Below, one piece after another: positions 63,581 to 64,000 of a stretch of 64,000 nt of DNA (position 1 is the first letter of the stretch; each line of letters opens with the position of its first letter). Where the stretch lies: positions 372,001 to 436,000 of the forward strand of contig NZ_CP021109.1 of NCBI RefSeq assembly GCF_002119725.1. Reading direction: 5' to 3'. This DNA comes from Bordetella genomosp. 9 (lineage in GTDB: Bacteria > Pseudomonadota > Gammaproteobacteria > Burkholderiales > Burkholderiaceae_B). The notes under the pieces were generated by a model, which was given only the letters and a program-made list of their open reading frames with translations, made no database searches and was not told the DNA's origin. The position numbers and the translations under genes were made by a program.

Positions 63581-63677
63581 GGCCGCTCCTGCGAACGGAA
63601 GGAGGGACATGGCCCCGAACGGGGACGCATGTCCCTCGTGGGGTGGGATGAAAGGACGGTGGGTTGCCAGGCGCGGT

Positions 63678-64000
63678 TCACCAGCCGTTGTAGTGCAGCG
63701 TGAGGTCAGCGATGACCTGGCGCCGTTCCAGATCGAGGCCGCCGAAGTCGGACAGCCCCTCGAAGCCGCAACGCTTGAGCATCGCGCCGCCCTCGCGGGA
63801 GTTGTAGAAGCTCACCATCGCGGACAGGAACATGCGTTGACCGCTGCTCAGCACGCCCAGGGCGTCGTTGAGCATCAGCATGTTGGGCCGCAGGTCCCAT
63901 TTGGTGGTGGCACGCTGCAGACCTTCGCGTGTGCCGTCGCCGAACCATTCGGCACCAGCGATGTTGACGCCGCGCTTCCACGCCTCGAAGAAGGCTTGGG
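63678..64000 (-). CDS. uncharacterised integrative-element protein (5' end beyond window)
   Basis: The last 107 codons of a gene that starts outside the window (AFFEAWKRGVNIAGAEWFG ... DLERRQVIADLTLHYNGW). It is soluble, with no recognised domain, and fits the conserved arm genes. The stop is at 63678. Confidence 0.55.
   Translation of the reverse strand, partial: QAFFEAWKRGVNIAGAEWFGDGTREGLQRATTKWDLRPNMLMLNDALGVLSSGQRMFLSAMVSFYNSREGGAMLKRCGFEGLSDFGGLDLERRQVIADLTLHYNGW

Larger units (their letters stand above)
56748..63637. repeat. family of GC-rich stem-loops, one before each gene of the right arm
   Basis: Nearly every intergenic gap in the right arm holds a different short GC-rich inverted repeat. 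Examples: GGGGCATG/CATGCCCC (56748, 56778), GGCGGGCA/TGCCCGCC (58385, 58406), CAAGGCCCC/GGGGCCTTG (60255, 60270), GGCCTCCCG/CGGGAGGCC (near 61587), CAAGGGAC/GTCCCTTG (62441, 62470), CAATCCCC/GGGGATTG (63457, 63469) and GAGGGACAT/ATGTCCCTC (63602, 63629). Most lie 20-60 bases upstream of the next minus-strand start codon. The stems differ in sequence but not in position. Confidence 0.6.

Noticed and set aside
57628..63703. Very long plus-strand frames (552 and 692 codons) over the right arm
   Set aside because: They run antisense to a series of recognisable minus-strand genes with their own ribosome sites; low-complexity composition, no domain.
1..64000. CRISPR array, tRNA or rRNA genes, rolling-circle or theta origin
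   Set aside because: No regularly spaced repeats, cloverleaf-like or rRNA-like sequence, or iteron cluster was noticed on reading through.

Overview
The window is GC-rich DNA from a Gram-negative bacterium, most likely a beta-proteobacterium of the order Burkholderiales (Bordetella/Achromobacter or Burkholderia/Cupriavidus relatives). The clues are the H-NS protein type, the PFGI-1/ICEclc-like and Tn4371-like conjugation genes, the cable-pilus-like fimbriae and the IS407-group insertion sequence. I see no rRNA, tRNA or CRISPR array. The whole window reads as a heavily rearranged mobile island.

Layout. (1) 1-4.7 kb, minus strand: part of the mating apparatus of a PFGI-1-like integrative element (VirB4-like ATPase, lipoprotein, VirB10-like protein, 3' stub of the next gene), cut near 4.7 kb. 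(2) 4.7-7.4 kb: a scar zone with an AAA ATPase, a subtilase cut after its N-terminal domain, a helicase fragment and two uncharacterised genes. (3) 7.5-41.3 kb: the accessory core. It holds a diguanylate cyclase, a PIN toxin-antitoxin pair, an autotransporter split by an IS, a hybrid sensor kinase with a LuxR-type regulator, an M23 peptidase, a glycosyltransferase, two transporters, a chitinase and a chitin-active LPMO, a carbonic anhydrase remnant, a DsbD-like protein, a class-5 (cable/CS1-type) pilus operon with a second LuxR-type regulator inside it, an FkbM methyltransferase and a REC-EAL protein. (4) 41.8-49.6 kb: a second decay zone with a paralogue of a gene at 6.9 kb, integrase fragments, H-NS, a Cry-type delta-endotoxin homologue, a methyltransferase and a LysR regulator. 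(5) 49.6-56.5 kb: an IS3-family element followed by a truncated Tn4371-type trbE-J-K-L-F-G-I cluster. (6) 56.5-64 kb, minus strand: accessory genes of the PFGI-1-like element (DUF3577, DUF3275, DUF3085, DUF6094 types), each preceded by its own GC-rich stem-loop.

The most interesting feature is a family of near-identical palindromes, T(C/A)GGR-N4-TCC(G/T)A, in non-coding DNA between 18.9 and 38.9 kb. They resemble the enterobacterial RcsB box. In six cases a -10-like hexamer begins exactly 23 nt downstream of the box. The boxes precede the regulator gene, the M23 peptidase, the glycosyltransferase, the pilus operon (tandem pair), the FkbM gene and two stretches that look like small RNAs of about 90 nt ending in Rho-independent terminators. 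Both island-encoded LuxR-type regulators carry an almost identical recognition helix that closely matches RcsB. The picture is a self-contained regulon linking a BvgS/RcsC-like sensor to pili, envelope modification and possible sRNAs, with c-di-GMP enzymes nearby, comparable in parts list to the pvr/rcs/cupD locus of PAPI-1.

A second theme is a possible insect- or chitin-directed set: a Cry domain-I homologue with a Tat/lipoprotein-like N-terminus and a jacalin-like C-terminus, plus a chitinase and an LPMO that both lack signal peptides. Both conjugation systems are broken (truncated trbE and trbI, amber codon in trbG, missing PFGI-1-type core), so the island as seen is probably not self-transmissible.
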